Shown one piece after another: positions 18,423 to 29,547 of a stretch of DNA of 64,000 nt. The notes below the pieces were generated by a model, which had not been told where the DNA came from, did not search any database, and saw only the letters and a program-made list of their open reading frames with translations. Source of the DNA: a bacterium (GTDB taxonomy: Bacteria > Verrucomicrobiota > Verrucomicrobiia > Limisphaerales > UBA11358); NCBI GenBank assembly GCA_021817945.1, contig JAKAFL010000013.1, positions 1 through 64,000 of the forward strand, written 5' to 3'. The number at the start of each line of letters is the position of its first letter. Positions within the stretch are counted from its first letter, which is position 1. The position numbers and the translations under genes were made by a program.

Positions 18423-19262
18423 TCACTCAAAGGCGTTTTTTGCGGCAGGCGCCGAAGAAGCTGCCGGCGTTTCCGGCGCTACGGGCGTGGCCCGAACCGA
18501 CTTGACTTCCGCCGCAGTCACCTCAAGACCCGAATTGCCGAAGGAGTTGTAAACATAGGTCAAAACATCGGCAATATTCTCATCCGTGAGCGGGAAGGAT
18601 GGCATGCTGTTGTTGTAGGTCTGGCCATTCACCACCACCTCACCCTGGCGCCCATGGATCACAATGCCAATGGCGCGATTTTTGTCTGCGTTCAAGAAGT
18701 CTGAACCTGCCAAAGGCGGGAAGACATTGGGCCTTCCCAGTCCGGTGGGTTGGTGACAGGCAGCACAGATGGAGGCAAAAAGGTGCTGACCCGCCTGGAT
18801 GCGCTCCTCCTTGTTCTGTGGAGCAGCGGACACGGCAACCTCGCCCTGTGCACCCCCCTGGTCCACCCATCTCCGGATGATCAGGCGCTGGTTTTCCGTC
18901 AACTCCATGGATTCAGGACTGTTCTGAATGGGCATGGATTCCATGTAATAGCTTCCTCTCCAGCTATCCCAGATGCGGCGCCGGATTTCCCATCGGTCGT
19001 TATACGCAGTGCCGTAATCCAGCCAGTTATAAAGAAAACGCGACTCCTGGTTGTGGCAGCGCGAACAGTTGCCCATCAAAATGGGCAGCACATCCCGCAA
19101 ATAGGTGGGATGGTCGGGAACAGTTGATGCGGGCAATCCATTGGTTTCCTGGGCTGCGACCGACGAGGCTAATCCAGCGACCATAAGACCCAGCAGCGGG
19201 CGAATCTTCAGGCCGAATGAATTTGGAAGGAAAGCGATTCGGTTGTTCATTTTATTTTTCAT
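18423..19262 (-). CDS. Secreted diheme c-type cytochrome
   Basis: 279-residue exported protein with two covalent heme sites, CSRCH (about residue 63 of this reading) and CAACH (about 165), the second in a class I cytochrome c fold with the distal Met probably in 'NNSMPSFPLTDENIADVLTYV'. A signal peptide ending 'ASSVAAQ' directs it to the periplasm. The carboxy-terminal 35 residues are Ala/Pro/Val-rich. ATG 19262 is preferred over an upstream TTG at 19280. It is the last gene of a three-gene operon behind a porin and a monoheme cytochrome, so it may pass electrons at or near the outer membrane; the physiological partner is not known. Confidence 0.82.
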   Translation of the reverse strand: MKNKMNNRIAFLPNSFGLKIRPLLGLMVAGLASSVAAQETNGLPASTVPDHPTYLRDVLPILMGNCSRCHNQESRFLYNWLDYGTAYNDRWEIRRRIWDSWRGSYYMESMPIQNSPESMELTENQRLIIRRWVDQGGAQGEVAVSAAPQNKEERIQAGQHLFASICAACHQPTGLGRPNVFPPLAGSDFLNADKNRAIGIVIHGRQGEVVVNGQTYNNSMPSFPLTDENIADVLTYVYNSFGNSGLEVTAAEVKSVRATPVAPETPAASSAPAAKNAFE

Positions 19263-19304
19263 GGCAAATGATGCAATCAAGTTGGGTTTGTTAATTTCCT
19301 TGCA

Positions 19305-20678
19305 TTAAAATCCATAGGACAGTTGAAGGAGAAAATCGTCCACCTGGGTTGGATCAGGGCTATGCAGGAATTCATAGTCTCCCTCCACAAGGAAGGTGTT
19401 GGAGATATAATAGACAAATCCTGCGGTGTAACGCTCCACACGGGGATTGATGCCGTCATGGACTGAGTCATACCGTCCCACCAACTGGACATTGTTGATG
19501 CCTGGCAGCTCCAGGTTGAGGCCAGCCAGACGATAGGAAGCCTGGGCAAACCATCCCTGCTGGGTCACTTCACCGGCATCGCTGCCATATTGGGTCATGA
19601 TATACTCACCGGTGAACTTGAAGTTGATACCCAAGTCCAGCGCCGCATCCAAAACCCCGCCCGCCCACATGTGGCTGTTGATGGTATTATCCCATTGGCC
19701 GGCCATTCCTGAAACCCCTAATTCCACATCATAATGCGGCTTATAGAAAGGCATGAAATAGCCCAATCGTCCGCCACCGCTTGGATTTCCATTAAGGCTG
19801 GCCACTGCATTGTTGTTGCGCAAACCCACGTTTCCGCCCAAGTCCAGCGATGTGGGGCTGCCGGTGCCATCGTTCGAACTGGGGCCATTGACCCCATAAA
19901 CCGCGTACTCAAGATATTGGCCGGATTCACCAAAGGGAACAGAACCGCGAAGTTCGGCGCCCACGCCAGTTGCAGGGATCAGCGAATCCACCGCCAGCGG
20001 ATTATCTGGAATCAGGTTGAGCCAACCGGCGCCCCGTTCTGTGTATGTCCCCAAGGGCAGCAACAGCTCACCAGCACAAAGGGTCATGTAATCATTCATG
20101 ACATAGTCCAACTGCGCAAAGCTCAGGTTGAAGGTTGTGCCATAGCCCATATCATGGCCCGGCGGCACTGAATTCGGATTGGACCCATTTTGCAGGATGG
20201 TGTCAAATCCCGCCTCAAACAGGATGTTGTCGCCGCCACGATAGAGAAAAATGGGAGCGAAATCCGCCAGCAAAAAGCCGCCGTTCTGGCCCGAGGTCTT
20301 GTCATATTGAAACTCCGCATCCCCGAGCATTTGGAAATTGTGGTTCACTGTGGCTTCATCAATGGGCACGCGCGGGGGTGGCTGGCTCTGAACCTCCGCC
20401 ACTTCATCGCTCTTTTGCTTAGCCTCGGTGGCAGTCTGCTGCGTCTGGGCCAGCTTCGTCTGAAGATCCTGGATTTGCTGGACATCCAACTGGTGCTTCT
20501 GGTTCTGGACCTGATTGGTCGTCTGCAAATCATGCACCTCCTGGCTAAGCTGACCCACCAGTTCCTTGAGCGCGTTAAAATCCGCGTCGCTCACCTCCGC
20601 CCGCGCCGCCTGTGCCTGGGCCAGGCATAACAGGCCGGTGGTCGCTGCCATTCCGTATCGAATCACATTGGTTTTCAT
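19305..20678 (-). CDS. Outer-membrane porin with coiled-coil amino-terminus
   Basis: 457-residue exported protein. A signal peptide ends near 'QAQAARA', followed by a coiled coil (about 25-95, rich in Gln, 'VQNQKHQLDVQQIQDLQTKLAQTQQ') and then alternating hydrophobic strands typical of a beta barrel, finishing with the terminal aromatic 'LLQLSYGF' recognised by the BAM machinery. It resembles phosphate-selective (OprP/OprO) or general anion porins in organisation. Flanked in the same operon by two c-type cytochromes (gaps of 42 and 32 bp), an unusual setting for an ordinary porin. Start ATG 20678 chosen over 20696 because it leaves a standard signal peptide. Confidence 0.75.
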   Translation of the reverse strand: MKTNVIRYGMAATTGLLCLAQAQAARAEVSDADFNALKELVGQLSQEVHDLQTTNQVQNQKHQLDVQQIQDLQTKLAQTQQTATEAKQKSDEVAEVQSQPPPRVPIDEATVNHNFQMLGDAEFQYDKTSGQNGGFLLADFAPIFLYRGGDNILFEAGFDTILQNGSNPNSVPPGHDMGYGTTFNLSFAQLDYVMNDYMTLCAGELLLPLGTYTERGAGWLNLIPDNPLAVDSLIPATGVGAELRGSVPFGESGQYLEYAVYGVNGPSSNDGTGSPTSLDLGGNVGLRNNNAVASLNGNPSGGGRLGYFMPFYKPHYDVELGVSGMAGQWDNTINSHMWAGGVLDAALDLGINFKFTGEYIMTQYGSDAGEVTQQGWFAQASYRLAGLNLELPGINNVQLVGRYDSVHDGINPRVERYTAGFVYYISNTFLVEGDYEFLHSPDPTQVDDFLLQLSYGF

Positions 20679-20710
20679 GAATATCAAATCAAACAAGGTT
20701 CAGGTTGGGT

Positions 20711-21079
20711 TTATCGTCCGCTGTTATCTTGGAGGTACTTGAGAATCAAACGCGACTGCGCCACCGGTATTTGGGCCCGAACTTGCATGTGCAGCATGAT
20801 GGTCTTCCATGTGGCTGCGGTGCGCTCGGTGGGATACCTTTCCGGATGGCACCGATTGCAATGAATGGAATACAACTCCGCGCCCGTAAGCTTGTGAACG
20901 ATTTGGGCCGGGGGAGGGGTTGGGGCTTGAATTGCGCCCTCGGAAACAGCCGGGGCATTCGTTGACGGGTCTGCCAGCAATGGATTTGCGGCCACACTGC
21001 CAAACCAGGCGACGGCGGCCAGCGCCACCAGCGTGGCGCAAGTGCGGAGGTTTCTGTTTTTTTTCTGTTTCATAGTCAT
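20711..21079 (-). CDS. Small exported monoheme cytochrome
   Basis: 122-residue protein with a signal peptide ('CATLVALAAVAWFGSVAANPLLA'-type, about 12-34), a Pro/Ala linker and one heme site CNRCH, in 'LYSIHCNRCHPERYPTERT'. The helical tail contains 'MLHMQVRAQIPVAQSRLILKYL', so an axial Met or His is available. Start at ATG 21079; an upstream TTG is less likely. First gene of the monoheme cytochrome, porin, diheme cytochrome operon. Confidence 0.78.
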   Translation of the reverse strand: MTMKQKKNRNLRTCATLVALAAVAWFGSVAANPLLADPSTNAPAVSEGAIQAPTPPPAQIVHKLTGAELYSIHCNRCHPERYPTERTAATWKTIMLHMQVRAQIPVAQSRLILKYLQDNSGR

Positions 21080-21398
21080 GGTTTCAGGATGTTTCAATCA
21101 TGCTCAATCGCCAGGCGCTTCATGGCATTAATCGCCCACCAGGCTTTCCATTAGTGAAAAGTTAGCCGATTCACAAAAAACGACTCTCCAACCATTGCTT
21201 GAGAATGAACATCCTTTGCCCTATGCCTGCCTTTTGATTTTAAAGATTCAAAGCCCCTCACGAGGATTCTGGAAGCCCCTAACGTCCTCATCGAAACCAA
21301 TGCGCGACAAAAATGAGGAACCCCTCATGAATGTGCCAACGGATAAAACCTCAATTCCCGGGATGCCAAAACGGCCCTTGAATCTGCAAGATTCTTCA
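21080..21398. other. Upstream region of cytochrome operon
   Basis: About 320 bp without a convincing gene. It must hold the minus-strand promoter of the cytochrome-porin operon. CCCCTCA/GAGG words recur between 21250 and 21330 but form no clear hairpin. The right edge runs into a broken fold-back repeat and an IS66 fragment. Confidence 0.35.
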
Positions 21399-21433
21399 AC
21401 CCGAAAAGCGAAATGGAAAGGTCAAGATGCGGA
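21399..21433 (+). repeat. Fold-back repeat, copy 3 (left end only)
   Basis: The first 35 bp of the repeat (ACCCGAAAAGCGAAATGG to AAGATGCGG), then an abrupt change into IS66 transposase sequence. The break suggests that one element cut the other or that a deletion joined them. Confidence 0.7.
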
Positions 21434-21434
21434 G

Positions 21435-22029
21435 GGGCGGAAAGCCCTGAGGCAGGAACGGAGTGTGCCCCTGATGGAGGCATTGCACGGACGCATCCAG
21501 GAAATCCGACAGCAAATGGCGCCGGGCGGTAGGCTGGCGCAGGCATGCGACTATGCGCTGAGGCAGTGGTGCCGGGTGAGCGTGTATCTGGCCCGAAAAG
21601 CGAAATGGAAAGGGTCAAGATGCCGCAAGATGCTGGAGCGGAAACTCTTTGGAAAAATCGAAGCCATACCCGAAGCGGTCTGGCGAGATTTTCCCAATGA
21701 GTTTGCACCCAGTAGATTGGGGCAGATTGGCCCTTTGAATTTCGTTTTTCGGGTCTAGAGCACGGGAGGGTGGAAACAGATTCGAACTGGTGTGAAGGGG
21801 CGATGAGGCCGGTGGCGTTGGGCCGGAAGAACTGGCTTCACATAGGCAGCCCTGAGACGGGGCCCAAAATGGCGGCGATCGCCTCGATCGTGGAGACGTG
21901 CCGCCGATTAGACGTGAACTTGCGGACCTATTTGATGGATGTCCTGCCCCGGCTTGGCGATTGGCAACCACACGGGTGGCGGAGCTTACGCCCGTCGCTT
22001 GGAAAGCGGTTCACCTCAAAATCTCCTGA
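21435..22029 (+). pseudogene. IS66-family transposase (TnpC), carboxy-terminal remnant
   Basis: Two separated pieces of an IS66 DDE transposase. Piece 1 (21435-21591) reads 'GRKALRQERSVPLMEALHGR' to 'ALRQWCRVSVYL'. Piece 2 (21759-22029) reads 'HGRVETDSNWCEGAMRPVAL' then 'GRKNWLHIGS', the family's final catalytic region, and ends 'HLKIS'. Fold-back repeat copy 4 lies between them. Removing it and one copy of the 5-bp duplication restores the frame 'VYL-EHGRVETDSN' exactly. A further one-base loss near 21970 shifts the frame against the second remnant at 56938-57150. The amino-terminal two thirds are missing, so it is dead. Confidence 0.85.
21592..21753 (+). repeat. Fold-back repeat, copy 4, inserted in the IS66 gene
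   Basis: 162-bp copy from CCCGAAAAGCG to CGTTTTTCGGG. Its two arms (about 66 bp each) are imperfect reverse complements, roughly four positions in five, around a centre of about 25 bases. Flanks are TCTGG (21587-21591) and TCTAG (21754-21758), a 5-bp target duplication with one later change. This copy gives the cleanest proof that the repeat moves, because the interrupted reading frame is known. Confidence 0.9.
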
Positions 22030-22362
22030 CATCCCAGCAGTCTATCACAGCCATAAAGCCTCACCATACGGGGTTGCTGACACGAATACAAATCAACGAC
22101 AGAAATGACAGGCACGAATTGCACCGTGGACGCCGCCCGCAACGGCCCGGAAAAGCCAAAACAGCTTTTAAGAAAAGAAAGGCTTATTGATCCAATTTCC
22201 AAACCAAAGAAAATTGGGCAAATCGGTTCCTTACCCATCAAATTCCTGCTTTTCGCAGGGCACCTTTCAGGCCAGACTTGAATTAATAACAGTCGTTCGG
22301 CGTTTGCCGCAAAATGCTCCAATAGTAAGGCTAAATTGAATCTTTTTCGCCGCTGATCAACC
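22030..22362. other. Decayed IS66 end and lhgO upstream region
   Basis: The IS66-like 3' flank runs to the motif GGTTGCTGACACGAATAC at 22072-22089, which recurs at 44291, 45934 and 56938 and is probably the terminal inverted repeat of the element. From 22090 to 22362 no gene or clear promoter is seen. Confidence 0.5.
22072..22089 (+). repeat. IS66-type end motif, copy A
   Basis: GGTTGCTGACACGAATAC, 43 bp after the transposase stop codon. The same motif with 1-2 changes lies at the same distance from the other IS66 remnant (copy D, 56938-56955) and at both ends of the Fic segment (B and C). Confidence 0.65.
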
Positions 22363-23568
22363 ATGACTTCAAATTCTTTCGACATGGCCGTAGTGGGAGG
22401 TGGAATTCTGGGGCTGGCCACTGCCTTTCGATTGCTGGAAAAGCGGCCAGGACTGCGGCTTCTGCTCATTGAAAAGGAGATCCGGCTCGCCGGCCATCAG
22501 ACCGGCAACAACAGCGGCGTACTCCATTCCGGCCTCTACTACAAGCCGGGTTCGGCCAAGGCGCGTCTCTGCGTTTCAGGCTTGAGGGAAATGGTGCAAT
22601 TTTGCCAAACCCACGGGGTGGCACATGACATCTGCGGAAAAATAGTCCTGGCCACCCAGGCCGATCAATTGCCCCGGTTGGAAACCCTCTGGCAACGGAG
22701 TCATGCCAATGGGATGCTGGGCCTGCGACGCCTGGACCCGCCGCAAATCAAGGAAATCGAGCCGCATGCCAGCGGTGTTGCGGCAATCCATGTTCCACAG
22801 GAAGGCATCGTGGATTATCCCGCCGTTTGCGAAACCTTGGCGCGCTTGATTCAACATAATGGAGGCGAAATACGGCTGGGCACCCGGATGCTTCGTTTTG
22901 TTCATCAGGATGGGCAGTCCATCCTTGCCACCACTGCGGGCGATTTCCACACCCGGTTCATTGTGACTTGCGGCGGTTTGCATGCGGACCTCCTTGCACG
23001 GGCTTCAGGTTGCCAACCTTCCGCCAGGGTGATTCCATTCCGTGGTGAATTCTACCAACTCAGGGCAGACCGCCAGTATTTGGTTCGTCACCTTATCTAC
23101 CCGGTTCCAGACCCGCGATTCCCCTTTTTGGGAGTGCATCTTACGCGCCTCGTCCGCGGCGGCATTGAAGCGGGTCCCAATGCTGTCCTCGCTCTCGCCC
23201 GGGAGGGTTATGGCTGGACTTGCATCAACCCGGCCGATTTGGCCGGCTCGCTCCTTTATCCGGGTCTATGGCGGTTTTTGGCCCGGTATCCCACCATGTG
23301 CACCTACGAGATATACCGCTCATTGTCCAAGTCTGAATTCACGCGGTCCATCCAAAAACTGGTGCCGGAAATTCAGGAAAACGACCTGGTCCCGTGCAGA
23401 GCCGGGGTTCGGGCCCAACCCATGCTGCCCAATGGACATCTTGTGGAGGATTTCTGCTTTGAGGAAAAGCCAGGCCAATTGCATGTTCTCAATGCCCCGT
23501 CCCCGGCCGCCACGGCATCACTGGCTCTCGGCGCGGAGATTGCAGAAAAAGCTCTTGCCAGGCTTTGA
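22363..23568 (+). CDS. lhgO: L-2-hydroxyglutarate oxidase/dehydrogenase
   Basis: FAD enzyme of the DAO family that oxidises L-2-hydroxyglutarate to 2-oxoglutarate at the membrane, a metabolite-repair step. 401 residues: Rossmann FAD site 'MAVVGGGILGLATAFRLLE' (8-26), 'IEKE' ending the second strand, 'HQTGNNSGVLHSGLYYKPGS' (the LhgO-specific flavin segment), and the carboxy-terminal 'RAGVRAQ' with 'HVLNAPSPAATASLALG'. All match LhgO (YgaF) rather than glycerol-3-phosphate dehydrogenase. Start ATG 22363. Fold-back repeat copy 5 begins directly after the stop codon. Confidence 0.92.
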   Translation: MTSNSFDMAVVGGGILGLATAFRLLEKRPGLRLLLIEKEIRLAGHQTGNNSGVLHSGLYYKPGSAKARLCVSGLREMVQFCQTHGVAHDICGKIVLATQADQLPRLETLWQRSHANGMLGLRRLDPPQIKEIEPHASGVAAIHVPQEGIVDYPAVCETLARLIQHNGGEIRLGTRMLRFVHQDGQSILATTAGDFHTRFIVTCGGLHADLLARASGCQPSARVIPFRGEFYQLRADRQYLVRHLIYPVPDPRFPFLGVHLTRLVRGGIEAGPNAVLALAREGYGWTCINPADLAGSLLYPGLWRFLARYPTMCTYEIYRSLSKSEFTRSIQKLVPEIQENDLVPCRAGVRAQPMLPNGHLVEDFCFEEKPGQLHVLNAPSPAATASLALGAEIAEKALARL

Positions 23569-23730
23569 CCCCGAAAAGCGAAATGGAAAGGGTCAAGATG
23601 CGGCAAGATACTGGAGCGAAAACCCTTCGGAAAAATCGAAGCCATACCCGAAGCGGTCTGTGAGATTTTTCCAACGCGTTTCCGCCCGGTAGATTGGGGC
23701 GGATTGGCCTTTCGCATTTTGCTTTTCAGG
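23569..23730 (+). repeat. Fold-back repeat, copy 5, at the lhgO stop codon
   Basis: 162-bp full copy. TTGA occurs on both sides (23565-23568, which includes the lhgO stop, and 23731-23734), matching the target duplication of copy 1. Insertion therefore left the coding sequence intact. It lies between the convergent lhgO gene and ATP synthase operon, next to the atp terminator. Confidence 0.88.
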
Positions 23731-23776
23731 TTGAATCCGGTCCGGCATTTCCACCGGTGTCTGCCCCAGCCAAGAG

Positions 23777-23808
23777 GAAAAAGGCGCGGGGCAAATGCCT
23801 CGCGCCTT
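23777..23808 (-). terminator. Terminator of the ATP synthase operon
   Basis: Read on the minus strand, AAGGCGCG-A-GGC pairs with GCC-C-CGCGCCTT around ATTT (one mismatch) and is followed by a T-run. It lies 22 bp beyond the atpC stop codon. Confidence 0.88.
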
Positions 23809-23830
23809 CCTCCAGAAATGGTGGACCGGG

Positions 23831-24238
23831 TCAGGAATGAGTGCGGCGCTTTACTTTCAACTGGGCGGTGGCATGCGCCAGGGAGGCATGCACCAAGGCT
23901 GCATCCTCTTCGCTGATCTTTTCAGCCAGGCGCGCCTCGGCCCTTTTGCGGGCTTCCTCCGCCTTGGCTTCGTCAATATTTTCCGCGCGAATGGCCATGT
24001 CCGTGAGAATAGCCACGCGTTCCCCGGTGACTTGCACGAACCCGTCTCCAACCGCCAGAAAAAGGTTTTGCCCGTTTTTTCGGGCCACCACTTCGCCGGC
24101 CTGCAATTGGGTCATGAGCGGCATGTGCTGGGGCAGGATGCCCATTTCGCCCTCGCTGCCAGTCAGGGTGACCATCTCCACATCCTCGGAGAAGGTGATG
24201 GCCTCGGGGGTCACTATTTCCAGTTTTATGGTAGCCAT
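23831..24238 (-). CDS. atpC: ATP synthase epsilon subunit
   Basis: F1 central-stalk subunit that couples rotation to catalysis and can inhibit hydrolysis. 135 residues: beta sandwich with 'TLTGSEGEMGILPQHMPLMT' and 'GFVQVTGERVAILTDMAI', then the two-helix tail 'EAKAEEARKRAEARLAEKI'. Normal length. Last gene of the operon, 44 bp after atpD and just before the terminator. Confidence 0.95.
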   Translation of the reverse strand: MATIKLEIVTPEAITFSEDVEMVTLTGSEGEMGILPQHMPLMTQLQAGEVVARKNGQNLFLAVGDGFVQVTGERVAILTDMAIRAENIDEAKAEEARKRAEARLAEKISEEDAALVHASLAHATAQLKVKRRTHS

Positions 24239-24282
24239 GTCATTGGAGGCATGCCTTTGCGGGCGCCCAATGGCGCCCGTGC

Positions 24283-25803
<1,521 letters not shown>

Positions 25804-25850
25804 TCATCAATCCCCGTTCAGCCTCTTCGCCTCCATGACTGCCGTATTCC

Positions 25851-26729
25851 TTACCCCATGGCCATCTGGGCCGTGGTGATCTCCAAGAGTTCCTTGGTGA
25901 TGTTGGACTGGCGCAATTTGTTGTATTCCAAAGTGAGGTCCTTGATGATCTGGCGCGCATTGTCGGTGGCATTCTTCATGGCCACCATTCTGGCGCTGTG
26001 TTCACTGGCCCTGGCCTCAAGCAATATCTGGTAAACTTGAAAGTTCAGGCTGTGCGGCAGCAACGCTCCCAGCACCGTGGTCTCATCCGGCTCAAATTCA
26101 AACAGGTTGGTGTCATCCCTGGGGGCCAGCGTTTCAGCCACCGCTCCAACACCCGCACTGACCGCCTCAATTTTGCCCAGGGGCAAAAATGAAAGTTTTC
26201 GGGGCTGCTGCACCAGCGTGGAAACGTAGTTCGCATACAGTATTTCCACCGCGTCAACCTCCCCTTTCTCAAAAAGAGACTGGGCAAACTTGGATACCGC
26301 CCGCGCCTCTGCGAACTGGGGGTTGTCCTTGTAATAAAATTCTCCCGCCAGCGACCGGCGCGTTCGCCCTATGAACTGGGAGGCTTTCTTTCCAACCGTG
26401 ATGAACACGGTGTTGTCCTTGTCAAAACGGGCCGCCTCTCTAAACAGGTTGCTGTTCAGGGCGCCGCAAAGGCCGCGATCCGTGGTCACCAGGATCACCG
26501 CGCGCTTTCTCACCTCCCGCACCTCCATGAGAGGATGATCAAAACTCGCATACCGGCCTGCCGCCTGGGCCAGAACCTCATTGAGCAACGAGGCATAAGG
26601 ACGCCCAACCAGCGCCGCCTGCTGCGCTTTGCGCATCTTCGCCGCAGCCACCATCTGCATCGCCTTGGTGATCTGGGCGGTGTTCTTGACCGACTTGATG
26701 CGTCGGCGGATATCGCGCGTGCTAGGCAT
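25851..26729 (-). CDS. atpG: ATP synthase gamma subunit
   Basis: Rotating central shaft of F1. 292 residues: the amino-terminal helix 'MPSTRDIRRRIKSVKNTAQITKAMQMVAAAK' and the carboxy-terminal helix 'ARMVAMKNATDNARQIIKDL' form the coiled coil, and 'ILVTTDRGLCGALNSNL' is the family signature. Start ATG 26729, 9 bp after the atpA stop. Confidence 0.96.
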   Translation of the reverse strand: MPSTRDIRRRIKSVKNTAQITKAMQMVAAAKMRKAQQAALVGRPYASLLNEVLAQAAGRYASFDHPLMEVREVRKRAVILVTTDRGLCGALNSNLFREAARFDKDNTVFITVGKKASQFIGRTRRSLAGEFYYKDNPQFAEARAVSKFAQSLFEKGEVDAVEILYANYVSTLVQQPRKLSFLPLGKIEAVSAGVGAVAETLAPRDDTNLFEFEPDETTVLGALLPHSLNFQVYQILLEARASEHSARMVAMKNATDNARQIIKDLTLEYNKLRQSNITKELLEITTAQMAMG

Positions 26730-26738
26730 GTCCCGGCC

Positions 26739-28271
<1,533 letters not shown>

Positions 28272-28279
28272 AATGATCG

Positions 28280-28672
28280 CTAAAAGCTTTGTTCCAATTT
28301 ATTCAAGCGCGTTTTCACGCTTCCATCGTAGAGGTCGCTGCCCACCTGGATGCGCATGCCCCCTATCAGGTCGGGGTTTGTGTGAAACCCCATTTTTAAT
28401 CCCGGCCCGTACTGACTCTCCAAGCGCCTGCGCAAATCCGACTGCTGGGCCCCGGTGATCTCGATGGCGCTTTCCACCGTCACGGAGCGGCGTGCCAGTT
28501 CCAGTTTCACCAACCGATGCAGACGACTGAGGATGCCCATGAATCCCCTGGGTTTCATGGTGCCGAGGAGGCGTGCACATTGACGCACCTTGTCCTCGTC
28601 CAGCACCCCGTTCACCAAGCAACTCCTGAAAAGTTGCCGCGCCTCACGCTGGGCTTGTTTGGTTATTTTCAT
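28280..28672 (-). CDS. atpH: ATP synthase delta subunit, short form
   Basis: Peripheral-stalk subunit joining F1 to the b subunits. 130 residues against about 175-180 in E. coli. The carboxy-terminal part with '[25 protein letters not shown]' is a clear OSCP/delta signature, but the amino-terminal helical bundle is cut to about 60 residues. Position between atpF and atpA is as expected. No in-frame extension upstream was seen, so the short form looks genuine rather than a mis-called start. Confidence 0.85.
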   Translation of the reverse strand: MKITKQAQREARQLFRSCLVNGVLDEDKVRQCARLLGTMKPRGFMGILSRLHRLVKLELARRSVTVESAIEITGAQQSDLRRRLESQYGPGLKMGFHTNPDLIGGMRIQVGSDLYDGSVKTRLNKLEQSF

Positions 28673-28751
28673 CGGTCTAAATAGCGTCTGGTCGAACCCG
28701 CACGCTGCTTGGAGTCATTTAATGCTGAAAAAACTCACGAACCGCCGGGCA

Positions 28752-29240
28752 TCACGCCGTCAGTTGTTTTTCTGTCTCTGCGGAGAGGCGCTGCTGGTCC
28801 TCCGTGGTCAAAACCTTTCCGGTGACCGTGGCGGTGGTGCGAACCACCAGGCGGCCCACTTCCCGTTTCAACTGGACCAGCATCTGGGCCCGTTCCTGCA
28901 TGGCCGCCTCTCGCGCCTTGGCCACGATTTGTTCGGCAGCTGAAATCGCCTTTTGGGTTTCCTGTTCGCGTACCCGGGCCGCCGCCTCTCGCGCCTCGTC
29001 AATCATCTTGTTGGCTTTGTCCCCGGCTTCGGCCAGGATTTTCTGGCGCTCCGCTTCCGTCCGCGCCACGTCCACCTTGATTTGTTCAGCGTGCGCAAGC
29101 GCATCCGCGATCTTTTCGCGCCGCGCCTGGAGCATGGCAAAGATCGGCCCGTAGGCAAAACGCCAAAGCACGAAAAACACAACGGAAAAACTGATCGTCT
29201 GGGCGACCAGGATTTTCCACTCGATGCCTAGCTTGTCCAT
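28752..29240 (-). CDS. atpF: ATP synthase b subunit
   Basis: Peripheral stalk subunit: one membrane span near residues 8-30 ('ILVAQTISFSVVFFVLWRFAYGPI'-type), then a continuous charged helix ('ALAHAEQIKVDVARTEAERQKILAEAG') to residue 162. Normal length. Starts 8 bp after atpE. Confidence 0.93.
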   Translation of the reverse strand: MDKLGIEWKILVAQTISFSVVFFVLWRFAYGPIFAMLQARREKIADALAHAEQIKVDVARTEAERQKILAEAGDKANKMIDEAREAAARVREQETQKAISAAEQIVAKAREAAMQERAQMLVQLKREVGRLVVRTTATVTGKVLTTEDQQRLSAETEKQLTA

Positions 29241-29247
29241 GGCGCGA

Positions 29248-29451
29248 TTATTTGACGACCAACCACGCGATGACCGCCCAGCCTTCTGCGAGAGCCATGC
29301 CCACGAACATGAAGGTTAGGATTTTTCCAAACATACCCGGATTTCGGGCCATGGCAGTAACCCCCCCTGCGGTGGCAATGCCAATACCGATGGCGGCTCC
29401 GCCAAAAGCGAGGCCAATGTGAACGTTCCCGACAGTTTCTGCTAGCATCAT
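29248..29451 (-). CDS. atpE: ATP synthase c subunit
   Basis: Rotor-ring proteolipid, 67 residues, two membrane helices joined by the polar loop 'MARNPGM'. The ion-binding carboxylate is Glu56 in 'MALAEGWAVIAW'. The first helix is Gly/Ala-rich and lacks the Pro-Glu-Gln pattern of sodium rings, so a proton ring is more likely. A little shorter than the usual 75-80 residues. Two adjacent ATG codons begin it; 29451 is used. Confidence 0.93.
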   Translation of the reverse strand: MMLAETVGNVHIGLAFGGAAIGIGIATAGGVTAMARNPGMFGKILTFMFVGMALAEGWAVIAWLVVK

Positions 29452-29547
29452 AACTATTATTTTTTTGTTTTTGTTGAACCAGCCGCCGATTTGCGAGGCG
29501 TCTGAAATTTACCTCAAGCCAACCCATGGCCGCGCGTGAACAAACTT

